The notes: generated from the letters alone by a model not told the origin. DNA of 64,000 nucleotides from JAFGLZ01 sp964390905 (GCA_964390905.1 CAYMLO010000018.1:1-64000), one strand, 5' to 3'. Shown: positions 45,201 to 54,199, counted from the stretch's first letter. Program-made: numbers and translations.

Positions 45201-46112
45201 ATGACAGACGCGACCATGCGGCGATTCCGTGGCGTTATTCCTCCTGTGTTGACGCCGTTCACCCAAGACAAGGCGCTCGATGAGGCGGCGTTGGCGGCCG
45301 TGGTCGACTGGTTTTGCCATCGACCGGTGGGGGGGCTGTTCATGATGGGTGGGCTGGGCGAGTGGCGGTGCCTCGACTGGCCCGAACGCGAACGGATCAT
45401 GCGCATCGCCGTCGATGTGGTCGACGGCCGGCTGCCCATCGTGCCGCACATCGGGGGCTGCAACGACCTGGAGAACATCATCAAGCTGGGGAAGATCGCC
45501 TGCGAGCTCGACGTGCTCGGCGTGGCCCTGATCATCCCCGAGGACATCCCCGAGGGCCCCGAGCCGATTTACCAACACATCGCCGCCGTGGCCCGTGCCG
45601 TCGAGAAGCCCCTGGCCCTCTACGATCCGATCGGCAGCGGCCCGAGAAGCGTCACCCCGGACCTGATGGGCCGGATGCTCGACGACGGCATTGACTTTGT
45701 CGCCATGAAGTACCGCAGCATGCGCGGCGATGACATGCTGGACATGGTTCGGATCGCGGGGGACCGGGTGGAGGTTCTGGCGGGCGCCGAGACGGTCTTC
45801 TTGCCCACGCTGGCCGTAGGCGGTGTGGGCGTCATCGGTGGCGGGTGCAACGTGTATCCCGCCGTGATCGCCAAGCTGCAGCGGGATTTCGAGGCGGGCC
45901 GACACGCCGACGCCATCGACGGACAGCGCGAGGTCAACCGCCTGCTGGCGACGTCGTCCCAGGTCAGCTGGCCGCTGGCCGGCAAGGCGATCTGGCAGGC
46001 GTGGGGGTTGCCGGTCCAGCCCGTGGTCCGCACGACCTGCGATCAGTGTTCGCCCGAGGCGATCCGCGAAGTGCAGGACTTCTTTGGCCCGATGCAGGAC
46101 ATCGCCGGCTGA
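45201..46112 (+). CDS. DapA/NAL-family aldolase (dihydrodipicolinate synthase-like)
   Basis: 303-aa class I aldolase barrel, standard length. The Schiff-base lysine is K170 (FVAMKYRS) and the conserved tyrosine Y141 (LALYDPIG); the substrate loop GGLGEWRCLDWPER replaces the usual GTTGE motif, which argues against true DapA. The branch includes N-acetylneuraminate lyases and 2-keto-3-deoxy-sugar-acid aldolases, fitting a sugar catabolism setting, but specificity is not determined. The ATG at 45201 has a GAGGG site. It is followed by a URO-D-like gene beyond a 263-bp spacer that holds the second double-hairpin repeat. Confidence 0.85.
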   Translation: MTDATMRRFRGVIPPVLTPFTQDKALDEAALAAVVDWFCHRPVGGLFMMGGLGEWRCLDWPERERIMRIAVDVVDGRLPIVPHIGGCNDLENIIKLGKIACELDVLGVALIIPEDIPEGPEPIYQHIAAVARAVEKPLALYDPIGSGPRSVTPDLMGRMLDDGIDFVAMKYRSMRGDDMLDMVRIAGDRVEVLAGAETVFLPTLAVGGVGVIGGGCNVYPAVIAKLQRDFEAGRHADAIDGQREVNRLLATSSQVSWPLAGKAIWQAWGLPVQPVVRTTCDQCSPEAIREVQDFFGPMQDIAG

Positions 46113-46272
46113 GCCGCCGATCGCAGGACGTGGTCTGTGAACCCTCCAAACACATTGCCACCCCGCGAAGAGCCTGTCTTGTCCCTCACGCGTCGGTCGT
46201 TGCAATCCAGTTGATTAGCGCCATAATGACGGCCGATCGATTGCGCTGCAGAGTGCGCCAATCAAGATGACT

Positions 46273-46327
46273 GTTTAGCGGGGCCGCGTGCGGCCCCGGG
46301 CCCGCCGCACGCGGCGGGGCTAATCGG
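46273..46327. repeat. Double-hairpin dispersed repeat, copy 2
   Basis: Same layout as 1961-2015: 46280-46287 pairs with 46290-46297, and 46301-46308 pairs with 46311-46318. Relative to copy 1, the first stem has a compensatory change (T-A pair to G-C pair). It lies in the spacer 46113-46375 between two genes in the same direction. Confidence 0.75.
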
Positions 46328-46375
46328 CGAACTTCGAAGACGTGCCAGGTTGTTGACTTCTCAGGAGGCAGTTTC

Positions 46376-47443
46376 ATGGCCATGACGTCGCGCGAACGTG
46401 TCTTGTGTGCCCTGCGTCGCCAGGAGCCCGACCGGGTTCCTATTGACGACAGCCCCTGGGCCACGACGATCACGCGCTGGCATCGTGAGGGCCTGCCCGA
46501 AGACGTCGCCCCGGCCGAGTACTTCGGATACGAGTTCGCTGGCCAGGGGGCCGACACCTCGTTTCGGTTTCCCGTCGAGACCCTCGAAGAGACCGACGAG
46601 TACACGATCGCCAAGGGCGCCAACGGCGAAACCCGCAAGAACTGGAAGCACGCCACCAGCACGCCGGAGTGCATCGCCTTCACCATCAACACTCGCAAGG
46701 CTTGGGAAGAACACAAGGAGCGACTGGTCTTCAGCCGAGACCGCATCGATTGGGAGACCGGCCTGAAGGACAACAAAGATCGGGTCGAAGCGGGCAAGTT
46801 CGTCCCCTACGCCTCCGCGTTTGGCTACGACTGGACCCAGGGCGTGGTGGGGAGCGAGACGCTGCTGATGGAGATGGCCCTTGATCCGGGGTGGATCAAG
46901 GAACTGATGATGGCGGAGGTCGATCTCCTCATCCACTGCGCCGAGGAGATGCTGGCTGGCGGCTTCCACTTCGACGGCGCGTTCCTGTTCGACGACAACG
47001 GCTACCGGAACACGACGCTCTTCAGTCCGCAGATGTACCGCGAGATCGTTTGGCCCGTGCACAAGCGGGCGTGCGATTTCTTCAACGCCCGCGATCTGCC
47101 GGTGATCCTGCACACGTGCGGTTGCGTCAACAACTTCATGTCCGGGTACGCCGAGGCGGGGTTCGCCTGCATCCAGCCGTTGGAGGTGAAGGCCAAGATG
47201 GACCTGATCCAGCTCAAGCGCGACTTCGGCGACAAGCTGGCGTTCATGGGCGGGATCGACGTCCGCAAGATGGCGATGGACGATCCCGGGCCGATCGAGG
47301 AAGAGATCCGCACGAAGATCACGGCGGCCAAGGTCGGCGGTGGCTACATCTACCACAGCGACCACTCCGTGCCCGACAACATCAGCTTCGAGAACTACAA
47401 GCGTGTGATGGCGCTGGTCGCGAAGTACGGCGCGTACGACTAG
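46376..47443 (+). CDS. URO-D family protein (second copy)
   Basis: 355 aa, typical length. The N-terminal SRERVLCALRRQEPDRVPIDDSPW is the standard opening of the corrinoid-methyltransferase-like URO-D branch. The C-terminal half carries LPVILHTCGCVNNFMSGYAEAGFACIQPLEVKAKMDL and GGGYIYHSDHSVPDNISFENYKRVM, where HTCG and YHSDHSVP provide candidate Cys/His metal ligands found in this branch. It differs strongly from the other URO-D-like protein at 37393-38565, so the two are not recent duplicates. A strong AGGAGG site lies before the ATG. Heme synthesis (HemE) is not the likely role. Confidence 0.85.
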   Translation: MAMTSRERVLCALRRQEPDRVPIDDSPWATTITRWHREGLPEDVAPAEYFGYEFAGQGADTSFRFPVETLEETDEYTIAKGANGETRKNWKHATSTPECIAFTINTRKAWEEHKERLVFSRDRIDWETGLKDNKDRVEAGKFVPYASAFGYDWTQGVVGSETLLMEMALDPGWIKELMMAEVDLLIHCAEEMLAGGFHFDGAFLFDDNGYRNTTLFSPQMYREIVWPVHKRACDFFNARDLPVILHTCGCVNNFMSGYAEAGFACIQPLEVKAKMDLIQLKRDFGDKLAFMGGIDVRKMAMDDPGPIEEEIRTKITAAKVGGGYIYHSDHSVPDNISFENYKRVMALVAKYGAYD

Positions 47444-47466
47444 GGAGCGGTCTGCAGCGTGGGGCG

Positions 47467-47772
47467 ATGATTCCCGGCATGCCCCTCAGTATGAAGTGGG
47501 TGGCGCTGGTCTTGGCGATCGTTTCGCTTGCGATGTCGTTTGCGTGGGCGTATCAGCCAGGTTCGGATATCCCGCCGTGTCCGTGCGCGGCGGTGTTCCT
47601 GGTGTCTGCCATCTGGGCGCTGTACCTGTGGCGTCCGCAGCGCCCGCACTTGTGGACCGGACACTGCAGGAAGTGCGGCTACGATCTGACCGGCAACACC
47701 AGCGGGCGTTGCCCCGAGTGCGGCACCGAGACGAACCGATGGACCGGCGGCGACGCGGGCCAAGATCGCTAG
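47467..47772 (+). CDS. Small zinc-ribbon membrane protein
   Basis: 101 aa. Two hydrophobic segments (about 9-29, WVALVLAIVSLAMSFAWAY; about 38-54, CAAVFLVSAIWALYLW) are followed by a zinc ribbon CRKCGYDLTGNTSGRCPECGTE of the planctomycete CxxCGYDL type. An ATG at 47479 is an alternative start. It sits 23 nt after the URO-D-like gene and 65 nt before the ribulokinase gene, all in one direction. Function unknown. Confidence 0.65.
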   Translation: MIPGMPLSMKWVALVLAIVSLAMSFAWAYQPGSDIPPCPCAAVFLVSAIWALYLWRPQRPHLWTGHCRKCGYDLTGNTSGRCPECGTETNRWTGGDAGQDR

Positions 47773-47775
47773 ACA

Positions 47776-47809
47776 GAGCCGGGCCGTCCTCGGCCCGGTC
47801 AATCCGGTC
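47776..47809. repeat. Hairpin repeat related to 42875-42952
   Basis: CCGGGCC (47779-47785) pairs with GGCCCGG (47792-47798) around a GTCCTC loop, followed by a TCAATCCGGTC segment also found, with changes, near 42898-42908. It lies between the small zinc-ribbon gene and the ribulokinase gene. Confidence 0.6.
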
Positions 47810-47837
47810 GGACGGACTGGACGAGGAGTGATGAACG

Positions 47838-49520
47838 ATGGCCAGGTACGCATTGGGGCTTGATTTCGGCACAAACAGCGTCCGCGCATTGATCGTCGAC
47901 GTGGCGAACGGCAAGGAGATCGCCACGGCCGTCGCCGGCTATCCAAGCGGCGAGGACGGCGTGGTCATCGACAAGAAGGACCCGAACCTGGCTCGGCAGG
48001 TCCCGGCCGACTACCGGGTGAGCCTGGTCAAGTGCGTCAAGGCCGCTCTGCGAAAGGCCAAGGACAAGCGGGGGTTCAAACCCGACCGCATCATCGGCAT
48101 CGGCGTGGACACCACCGGCAGCACGCCTCTGCCCGTCGACGAGACGTGCCAGCCCCTCGCCGATCAACCCGCGTTCAAGAAGAACCCCAACGCCTACGCC
48201 TGGCTGTGGAAGGACCACACCAGCCACGCCGAGGCCGAGCAGATCACCGAAGTGGCCCGCCGCGAGCATCCCGAGTACCTGGCCAAGTGCGGCGGCACGT
48301 ACAGCAGCGAGTGGTTCTGGAGCAAGGCGCTGCATTGTCTACGCGTGGCGCCCGAGGTGATGGCGGCGGCCGCCAGCTGGGTCGAGATGGCCGACTACAT
48401 CCCGGGGTTCTTAGTCGGCTGTGACTCGCCGACCAAGCTGAAGCGGAGCGTCTGCGCCGCAGGCCACAAGGCGATGTACCACGCCGATTGGCGACTGCCG
48501 GCCGCCGACATGCTTGCCCAGCTCGATCCGAGGCTGGGTGAGCTGCGACGCGATAGGCTGTACGACCAGGCCCACGCCTCCGACCAGCGCGTTGGGCTGC
48601 TGTGCGACGACTGGGCGAGTCGTCTCGGCCTGGCGCCGGGCATCCCGGTGGCCGTCGGGGCTTTCGACGCACACATGGGCGCGGTCGGTGCGGGCATCGC
48701 GCCGGGCGTGCTCGTCAAGATCATCGGTACGAGCACGTGCGATATGATGGTCCACCCCAATACCGAGCCACTCGCCGACGTGCCCGGCGTGTGCGGGATC
48801 GTGGACGGCTCGATCGTGCCCGGCTGCTTCGGGCTGGAGGCGGGTCAGTCGGCCGTTGGGGACATCTTCAACTGGTTCGTGCAGCACTTCGAGAACGGCA
48901 AGCCGAGCGATCACAAGCGACTGACCGGACAAGCCGGCCGACTCAAGCCGGGCGAGAGCGGCCTGCTCGCGCTGGACTGGAACAACGGCAACCGCACGGT
49001 GCTGGTCGACGTCCGTCTGACCGGCCTGATGCTCGGCCAGACGCTCCACACAACGCCGGCAGAGGTGTACCGTGCCCTGATCGAGGCGACCGCGTTCGGC
49101 GCCCGCGTGATCATCGAGCGGTTCGAGGAATACGGCGTGAAGGTCAACGAGGTGGTCAACTGCGGCGGGATCGCCGAGAAGAACCCGCTGTTGATGCAGA
49201 TCTACGCCGACGTCACGGGCCGGCCGATGAAGATCTCCCGGTCTGCCCAGACCTGCGCCCTGGGTGCGGCCATGTTCGGCGCGGTGGTCGCCGGCCCGCA
49301 GGCGGGCGGCTACGCCCGCGTCGAAGACGCCCAGGCCGCCATGGCCGGCCTGAAGCCCGACGTCTACCAACCCGCCCCCGACGCCCAGAAAACCTACGAC
49401 CGTCTCTACGGGCTGTACCGCCAACTCCACGACTGCTTCGGCACGCGCGAGTGGCACGGCAACAACCACAACGTCATGAAGGAGCTGCTCGCCATCCGCG
49501 ATGAGGTGCGGGCTGGATGA
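47838..49520 (+). CDS. araB: Ribulokinase (FGGY carbohydrate kinase)
   Basis: 560 aa, the length typical of AraB and longer than most FGGY kinases. The N-terminal ATPase motif GLDFGTNSVRALIVDV, the GVDTTGSTPLPVD segment (about 92-105), a long sugar-binding insertion with KDHTSHAEAEQITE, and the C-terminal FGGY signature region (ATAFGARVIIERFEEYGVKVNEVVNCGGIAEKNPLLMQIYADV) are all present. It phosphorylates ribulose (L- or D-) to ribulose 5-phosphate using ATP in the cytoplasm, feeding the pentose phosphate pathway. A GAGGAG site lies upstream. No araA or araD is adjacent. Confidence 0.9.
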   Translation: MARYALGLDFGTNSVRALIVDVANGKEIATAVAGYPSGEDGVVIDKKDPNLARQVPADYRVSLVKCVKAALRKAKDKRGFKPDRIIGIGVDTTGSTPLPVDETCQPLADQPAFKKNPNAYAWLWKDHTSHAEAEQITEVARREHPEYLAKCGGTYSSEWFWSKALHCLRVAPEVMAAAASWVEMADYIPGFLVGCDSPTKLKRSVCAAGHKAMYHADWRLPAADMLAQLDPRLGELRRDRLYDQAHASDQRVGLLCDDWASRLGLAPGIPVAVGAFDAHMGAVGAGIAPGVLVKIIGTSTCDMMVHPNTEPLADVPGVCGIVDGSIVPGCFGLEAGQSAVGDIFNWFVQHFENGKPSDHKRLTGQAGRLKPGESGLLALDWNNGNRTVLVDVRLTGLMLGQTLHTTPAEVYRALIEATAFGARVIIERFEEYGVKVNEVVNCGGIAEKNPLLMQIYADVTGRPMKISRSAQTCALGAAMFGAVVAGPQAGGYARVEDAQAAMAGLKPDVYQPAPDAQKTYDRLYGLYRQLHDCFGTREWHGNNHNVMKELLAIRDEVRAG

Positions 49521-49562
49521 AGCATCGGCAAGCCAGCGAGTTGAGGCATGTGAGTCTCTCTC

Positions 49563-50519
49563 ATGTTGTTCTCCAACCGACTCGCCAACCTGATGCCGGG
49601 TGTCGACCTGGCCGTGTGCGACGTCGGACGGCCTGATGGCAGCGCGATCGAGGCGTATCGCTGCGTGCCAAGCGGAAAGCCCCCTGGTCGCGGGCCGGTC
49701 ATGGTGTTGCTGCACGGGTCCGGCGCGAGTTCCGTCTTCCCCAGGATCGATGAAGCGTTCGCCGTGCCGTTCCTCTTCTCAGCGATCCGGCGCGTGCTCG
49801 ACACATGGAACGTCTTGCTTGTGGAGAAGCGGGGTGTTCGGCTCGGGGACGCCGCGGGGGGCGGCTTCGAAGGATGCAGTCAGGACTACATCGAGCACGC
49901 GACCCGGCAGGATCGCACGGACGACGTCTCACGCGTCATCGACGAGATCGCCGCTTCAGACTTCTATGACGGTTCAGCGCTGCTCGTGATCGGAAGCTCG
50001 GAGGGTGCGGCCATCGCCGCGGCGGCAGCGGCGGACACCGCGAAGGTCACGAACGTCGGGTTGTTCGGCTTGGGGGCCGGCCACGGGCTGTTCGACTCGA
50101 TGATGGCCTTGAGGGGCGAGTGGGAGCGAGGCGACCTGCCCGCAGAGGAATTCGTCCAGCAGTACGACTGGCTCGTCGGGACGTTCCGCGAGATCCGCGA
50201 AGACCCCGATTCCACGACCAAGGCATTCTACGGTCACACCTATCGTCGATGGGCATCGTACTGGCTTCGCCCCGGGCTCGAGGATCTTCTCGCGATTGAG
50301 GTGCCCATCTTCCTTGGGATCGCCACTCTGGATAACCCGGTCGCGACCGATTGGCTGGTCGCGGGATTCGTCCGAGCCGGCAAGACCAACCTCACGTATC
50401 GCAACTACATGGGCTGCGATCACGGATACTTCAAACAAGACGACGGCAGCGCGGCGTGCCGACACGACGAAGTCCTGTCGGACGTGTTGGCATGGGTAGG
50501 GCAGGCGGGGCTGAAGTGA
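49563..50519 (+). CDS. Alpha/beta-hydrolase fold protein
   Basis: 318 aa. The oxyanion-hole motif HGSG (51-54), nucleophile elbow GSSEG with S146, a probable acid in ATLDNPVATDW (about 260) and the histidine of GCDHGYF (about 285) give a complete catalytic triad. Family members hydrolyse esters, peptides or amides; substrate unknown. The ribosome site is weak. 42 nt after the ribulokinase gene, in the same direction. Confidence 0.78.
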   Translation: MLFSNRLANLMPGVDLAVCDVGRPDGSAIEAYRCVPSGKPPGRGPVMVLLHGSGASSVFPRIDEAFAVPFLFSAIRRVLDTWNVLLVEKRGVRLGDAAGGGFEGCSQDYIEHATRQDRTDDVSRVIDEIAASDFYDGSALLVIGSSEGAAIAAAAAADTAKVTNVGLFGLGAGHGLFDSMMALRGEWERGDLPAEEFVQQYDWLVGTFREIREDPDSTTKAFYGHTYRRWASYWLRPGLEDLLAIEVPIFLGIATLDNPVATDWLVAGFVRAGKTNLTYRNYMGCDHGYFKQDDGSAACRHDEVLSDVLAWVGQAGLK

Positions 50520-50590
50520 GGGATGCCCCCGGTCGCTCTTCAGCTTCCAGCCACATATCAGTCCAACCAGCACGCCGATGAAGGATTGTG

Positions 50591-50665
50591 CCATTTTGGC
50601 AGACTGCCAATTCGCGGTCTTCTGGTGTGTGGGCCCTGCCAAAATGGCTGGCGTTCTGGTATACT
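50591..50665 (+). promoter_or_regulatory. Palindromic operator and promoter upstream of the NtrC-type regulator
   Basis: A 15-bp palindrome TTGGCAG-A-CTGCCAA (50596-50610) lies upstream of a further half-site. CCATTTTGGCAG (50591-50602) is also a perfect 12-bp inverted repeat of CTGCCAAAATGG (50635-50646). The latter overlaps the -35 position of a TATACT -10 hexamer (50660-50665), 41 nt before the start codon. Suggests an autoregulatory operator or a switchable leader hairpin. Confidence 0.55.
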
Positions 50666-50705
50666 GAGCGCCGTTGGGGGCGATGGGTCGGATAGGATGC
50701 GTGCC

Positions 50706-52076
50706 ATGAGCGAGACCGAGACGGCCTTTGTTCTGATCGTCGAGGACGAGCGGGCCCATGGGGACGCGATCGCCGAGGGGCTCAAGCGAGCGGGGCATGC
50801 CTGTCTGGTCGTCGAGTCCGGCGACGAAGCGGTGACGTCGATGCGCCGCCGGCCGCCGGATGTGGTCGTCACCGACTACAAGCTCGGCGGCGACCTGGAC
50901 GGGTTGGACGTCCTGCAACGGAGCCGCGAGCTGGCGCCCGACGCCGAGGTGGTCGTCATCACCGCGCACGGCGACGAGCGGTTGGCCCGGCGGGCCCTCA
51001 AGGAGGAGGGTGCCTACGACTATCTGACCAAGCCGTTGGACCTCGACGACATCCGGAGCACGGTGAACCGTGCGGCGCGCCAGGCGCTGTCCAGCCGGCA
51101 GAACCGCGTGCTCCGCGGCCAGCTCGACAAGCAGTTCAGTTTCGAGGGCATCATCGGGTCCAGCAGCGAGATGGCCCGGATCCTCAAGATCGTCCGGCAG
51201 GTGGCGGACAGCAAGATCACCGTTCTGATCGTCGGCGATAGCGGGACCGGCAAGGACCTGATCGCCCATGCCATTCATCGCAACTCGCCTCGCAAAGCCA
51301 AGCCGTTGCTGATCAGCAACTGCGCCGCCTATGCCGAGGGCGTGCTCGAAAGCGAGCTCTTCGGACACGTCAAGGGCGCCTTCACCGGCGCATCGGGTGA
51401 TCGCCGCGGCGTCTTCGAGGAGGCCGATGGCGGTACGCTTTTCCTCGACGAGGTCGGCGACATGCCGCAGTCGATGCAGGCCAAGGTCCTGCGGGCCATC
51501 GAAAACGGCGAGATCGTCCGGGTGGGCTCGAACAAGCCGGTCCGCGTGGATGTGCGGCTGATTGCAGCCACCAACCAGGACCTGCGGCAGAAGGTCAACG
51601 AGGGGGAGTTCCGAGAGGACCTTTACTACCGGCTCAACCAGGTCACGCTCCGTGTGCCGCCGCTCCGGAACCGCCGCGAGGACGTCCCGTTGCTCATCGA
51701 CCACTTCATCAAACGCGCGAACGAGGAGCACGGCAAGCAGGTCGAAGGCATTACACCCGAGGCGGTCCGACGGCTGACCAGTTACCACTGGGAGGGCAAC
51801 GTTCGCCAACTGCAGAACGCGATCAGCGCCATGGTCGTGCTCGCCGAGAACGCGACGCTCGACGTGGGCGACATCCCCGACCCCATCCGAGGCAGCACGG
51901 AGATCGTGCCGGTCGGCAAGACCGGCCTGGCGGGGCGGACGCTCGAGGAGATCGAGCGCGTGGCCATCGCCGAGACGCTCAAGCTGACGCAGGGGAATCG
52001 CGAGCGGGCGGCCAAGGTGCTGGGCATCGGCGCGCGGACACTGTATCGCAAGCTCAAGGAATACGGCCTCACGTAG
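50706..52076 (+). CDS. NtrC-family sigma-54-dependent response regulator
   Basis: 456 aa with three domains: receiver (1-120; acidic E13/D14, D57 phospho-acceptor in VVTDYKL, T84, K106), AAA+ sigma-54 interaction domain (about 145-380: Walker A GDSGTGKD, the GAFTGA loop that contacts sigma-54, Walker B GGTLFLDEVGD, arginine finger region REDLYYRLN) and a Fis-type helix-turn-helix (about 415-456: RTLEEIERVAIAETLKLTQGNRERAAKVLGIGARTLYRKL). It activates sigma-54 promoters when phosphorylated. No cognate kinase is adjacent. ATG at 50706 has AGGA; ATG at 50697 is an in-frame alternative. Confidence 0.92.
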   Translation: MSETETAFVLIVEDERAHGDAIAEGLKRAGHACLVVESGDEAVTSMRRRPPDVVVTDYKLGGDLDGLDVLQRSRELAPDAEVVVITAHGDERLARRALKEEGAYDYLTKPLDLDDIRSTVNRAARQALSSRQNRVLRGQLDKQFSFEGIIGSSSEMARILKIVRQVADSKITVLIVGDSGTGKDLIAHAIHRNSPRKAKPLLISNCAAYAEGVLESELFGHVKGAFTGASGDRRGVFEEADGGTLFLDEVGDMPQSMQAKVLRAIENGEIVRVGSNKPVRVDVRLIAATNQDLRQKVNEGEFREDLYYRLNQVTLRVPPLRNRREDVPLLIDHFIKRANEEHGKQVEGITPEAVRRLTSYHWEGNVRQLQNAISAMVVLAENATLDVGDIPDPIRGSTEIVPVGKTGLAGRTLEEIERVAIAETLKLTQGNRERAAKVLGIGARTLYRKLKEYGLT

Positions 52077-52088
52077 CGGAGTCGCGGG

Positions 52089-53069
52089 TCAGATCTCGCC
52101 TTCTTCCCGAGCCAGCCAGGCGGCACCGGCGGCGCCGATGAAGCCGGCGTCGTTGCCCAGCGAGGCGAACGTGATCTCGGGCAAGTCATCGGCGGCCTGC
52201 CAGGTCATCTCGGCGGCCTTCTGGCGGATGGGTTTGAGCAGGGCGTCCTCCCCCGCGGCGATCATCCCGCCGGCGAGCACGATCCGCTCCGGGTTGGTGG
52301 CGTGCTGCATGTTTACGCACGCGACGGCCAGGTAGTGACAGGTCTCATCGAAGATGCGGGTCGCCAGGGCGTCGCCTTGTACGGCGGCATTGACGACGTC
52401 CTCTGACGTGAGCTCGCCTTCTTGGGCGAGCACGTCGGTCAGCGACGAGGGCTCGCCTGCCTTGACCGCTTCGGTGGCGCGGCGAGCCGTGTAGGAGGCG
52501 GAGGCGTAGGCCTCCAGGCATCCCTTCTGGCCACACCCGCACGGTCGGCCGCCCGGCTGGACGATCGTGTGGCCGAGCTCGGCGCCGTTGTCGAAGTGGC
52601 CCCGCAGGAGCCGACCGTCCGTGATGATTCCTCCCCCGACCCCCGTCCCGAGCGTGAACATCACCATATGGCGGGTGCCCCGACCCGCCCCGGCCCAGAA
52701 CTCCCCCCAGGCTGCGGCGTTGGCGTCGTTCTCGAGCGTCGTGGGCAGGCCGGTCTTGTCCTTGATGAGGTCGCGCAGAGGGACGTTCTCCCATCCAGGG
52801 AGGTTCGGTGGCTTGATGATGATCCCCCGCGTGTGACTCATCGAGCCGGGCGAGCCGATGCCGACCGCTTCGATGTTCGTCTTGCCCAGGCCGGCCTGAT
52901 CGATCACGCGATCGACCAGCGCGGCCATCAGCTCGATCACCGGATCGGGGCCGCGCTCGGCCTCCGTGGGGATGGACAGCTGGGACAAGACGCGGCGGTT
53001 TTCGTCCACCACCCCGCCCTTGGTGTTCGTTCCGCCCAGGTCGATACCGACGAAGCAACGTGTGGCCAT
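52089..53069 (-). CDS. ROK-family sugar kinase (glucokinase-like)
   Basis: 326 aa. ATP-binding GIDLGGTNTKGGVVDE, sugar-binding LENDANAAAWGE (about 123-134), glycine-rich GTGVGGGII, and the ROK zinc signature GCGQKGCLEAYAS with preceding ELGH are all present; the downstream VLAGGMIAAG is the adenosine site. No DNA-binding domain precedes the kinase, so it is an enzyme rather than a ROK repressor. It would phosphorylate glucose, N-acetylglucosamine or a similar hexose. The ATG at 53069 has a GGAG site and fits the family start; the frame to 53210 is rejected. Confidence 0.9.
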   Translation of the reverse strand: MATRCFVGIDLGGTNTKGGVVDENRRVLSQLSIPTEAERGPDPVIELMAALVDRVIDQAGLGKTNIEAVGIGSPGSMSHTRGIIIKPPNLPGWENVPLRDLIKDKTGLPTTLENDANAAAWGEFWAGAGRGTRHMVMFTLGTGVGGGIITDGRLLRGHFDNGAELGHTIVQPGGRPCGCGQKGCLEAYASASYTARRATEAVKAGEPSSLTDVLAQEGELTSEDVVNAAVQGDALATRIFDETCHYLAVACVNMQHATNPERIVLAGGMIAAGEDALLKPIRQKAAEMTWQAADDLPEITFASLGNDAGFIGAAGAAWLAREEGEI

Positions 53070-53392
53070 GAGCTTGCTCCCGTGGGGCTTGGCGACGCAC
53101 GACGGGCCCATGGTAGCTGGCGAAGGGATCGTCTGGCAAGGGGACGGTGGGTGGTGCCGAGGGATCTGCAATCGGGTGGACGTTCGAGGTACGGTCAGCC
53201 GAGTGTGCAAGCGCCTTTTGCCGCGCGAGGCGCCGTTTTGCCCCTGTGAAAAGTTGTGCTTTCATCTGTCTGTGACGCAACATGTAGCGGTCGGGATGCC
53301 CGCTTGGCCCACTATATGGGCGTGTGTCGGGGGGCAATCTCGGTTCGGTCTTCCGGCGGGGAGGTTTTGTGCGCGTCCCCGTTCGTTAGTGG
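53070..53392. other. Gene-free spacer between ROK kinase and element B
   Basis: A 323-bp divergent region. An AT-rich patch around 53245-53285 could hold the kinase promoter on the minus strand. Apart from a GC-rich GGCGCC-containing stretch near 53215-53240, nothing was recognised. Confidence 0.5.
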
Positions 53393-53420
53393 TTGCTGTC
53401 CGATAACCTCGTGCTATATT
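53393..53420 (+). promoter_or_regulatory. Promoter of element B
   Basis: TTGCTG (53393-53398), a 16-nt spacer containing GTCCGATAAC, and TATATT (53415-53420), a good sigma-70-like promoter. The CTGTCCGATAAC...TATATT arrangement is duplicated at 36591-36615 in front of element A. Confidence 0.6.
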
Positions 53421-53426
53421 AGGGAT

Positions 53427-54161
53427 GAGGAAGCGACGGGCTACGGGTTCACATCAGCTTGAAGATCCAGCCGAACGCACGGCTGCGGCAGCCAGGGACG
53501 GCGACAGGACAGACCTGGTTGCGGGCGCAGTCGTGCCCTTGCCAAGACAACCGATGGGACGATGAGTTTCGAGTCCTTTTCTGACCCCATCGGGCGAGCG
53601 ATTGATAGATCAAGAATGTCAGCCCTCGGGGACCGGCTTCGATGGTCCAGGCGCGGCCATTGGTGCTGAGCGCAGGTGGGGCTTACCGACGGACCATATC
53701 ACAGGGAAGACGTCACAGGATGACGCAGTCTCGAATCAAGTGCCAGGGATGGCCATTTACGAGGACCATGGGAAGGTCGATGGGTTTGCTGCCGACCGGC
53801 TTCGAGATGGGCGCATTGGCGTCGCACGGAGGCGACGCGACGGTGCAGCGTTTGGATTGGATTCCGACGCATCGGAACGTGGCGTTCCCGAGGGACGTCT
53901 CCTTCCGCTCAAGGTCGATCAAGGCAGGCAGCGGGGCGGCGCGACGGCTGACCAAGCCCCAGTCGCTCCGATCAAATCGGCATCGGTGAAGCACGGATGC
54001 TTCATCGTTGCCGCTTGTTTGGGTGACACGTTGTGGCCGGGTGGATCCGGAGGATGCAGCTAACGACCACCAAGCGTCAAGGCGTTTTGGACCGCAGACC
54101 GTGCTTGATGGTTCCCCTCGCTCGAATCCTTTCCTCATGGCTCGTTCGACGGATCCACCCC
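53427..54161 (+). ncRNA. Candidate large structured RNA, element B
   Basis: A gene-free stretch of about 735 nt, diverged partner of 36622-37330. Its shared blocks follow the same order: 53476-53498, 53517-53532, a perfect 8-bp stem CCGATGGG/CCCATCGG (53551-53558 with 53586-53593), GACCATGG...CCGACCGG (53763-53798), and the 3' domain 54039-54160. That domain is closed by GGGTGGATCC pairing with GGATCCACCC (54151-54160) and contains 54081-54116, identical to element A over 36 bases. Between the copies, the closing stem changes a G-C pair to A-U and a U-G to U-A, preserving pairing. It lies directly before the dcw region. Not recognised as any known RNA class. Confidence 0.6.
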
Positions 54162-54199
54162 TTACCTTCTTGACTGAGCCCGACAGGGGACGGAGCCCC

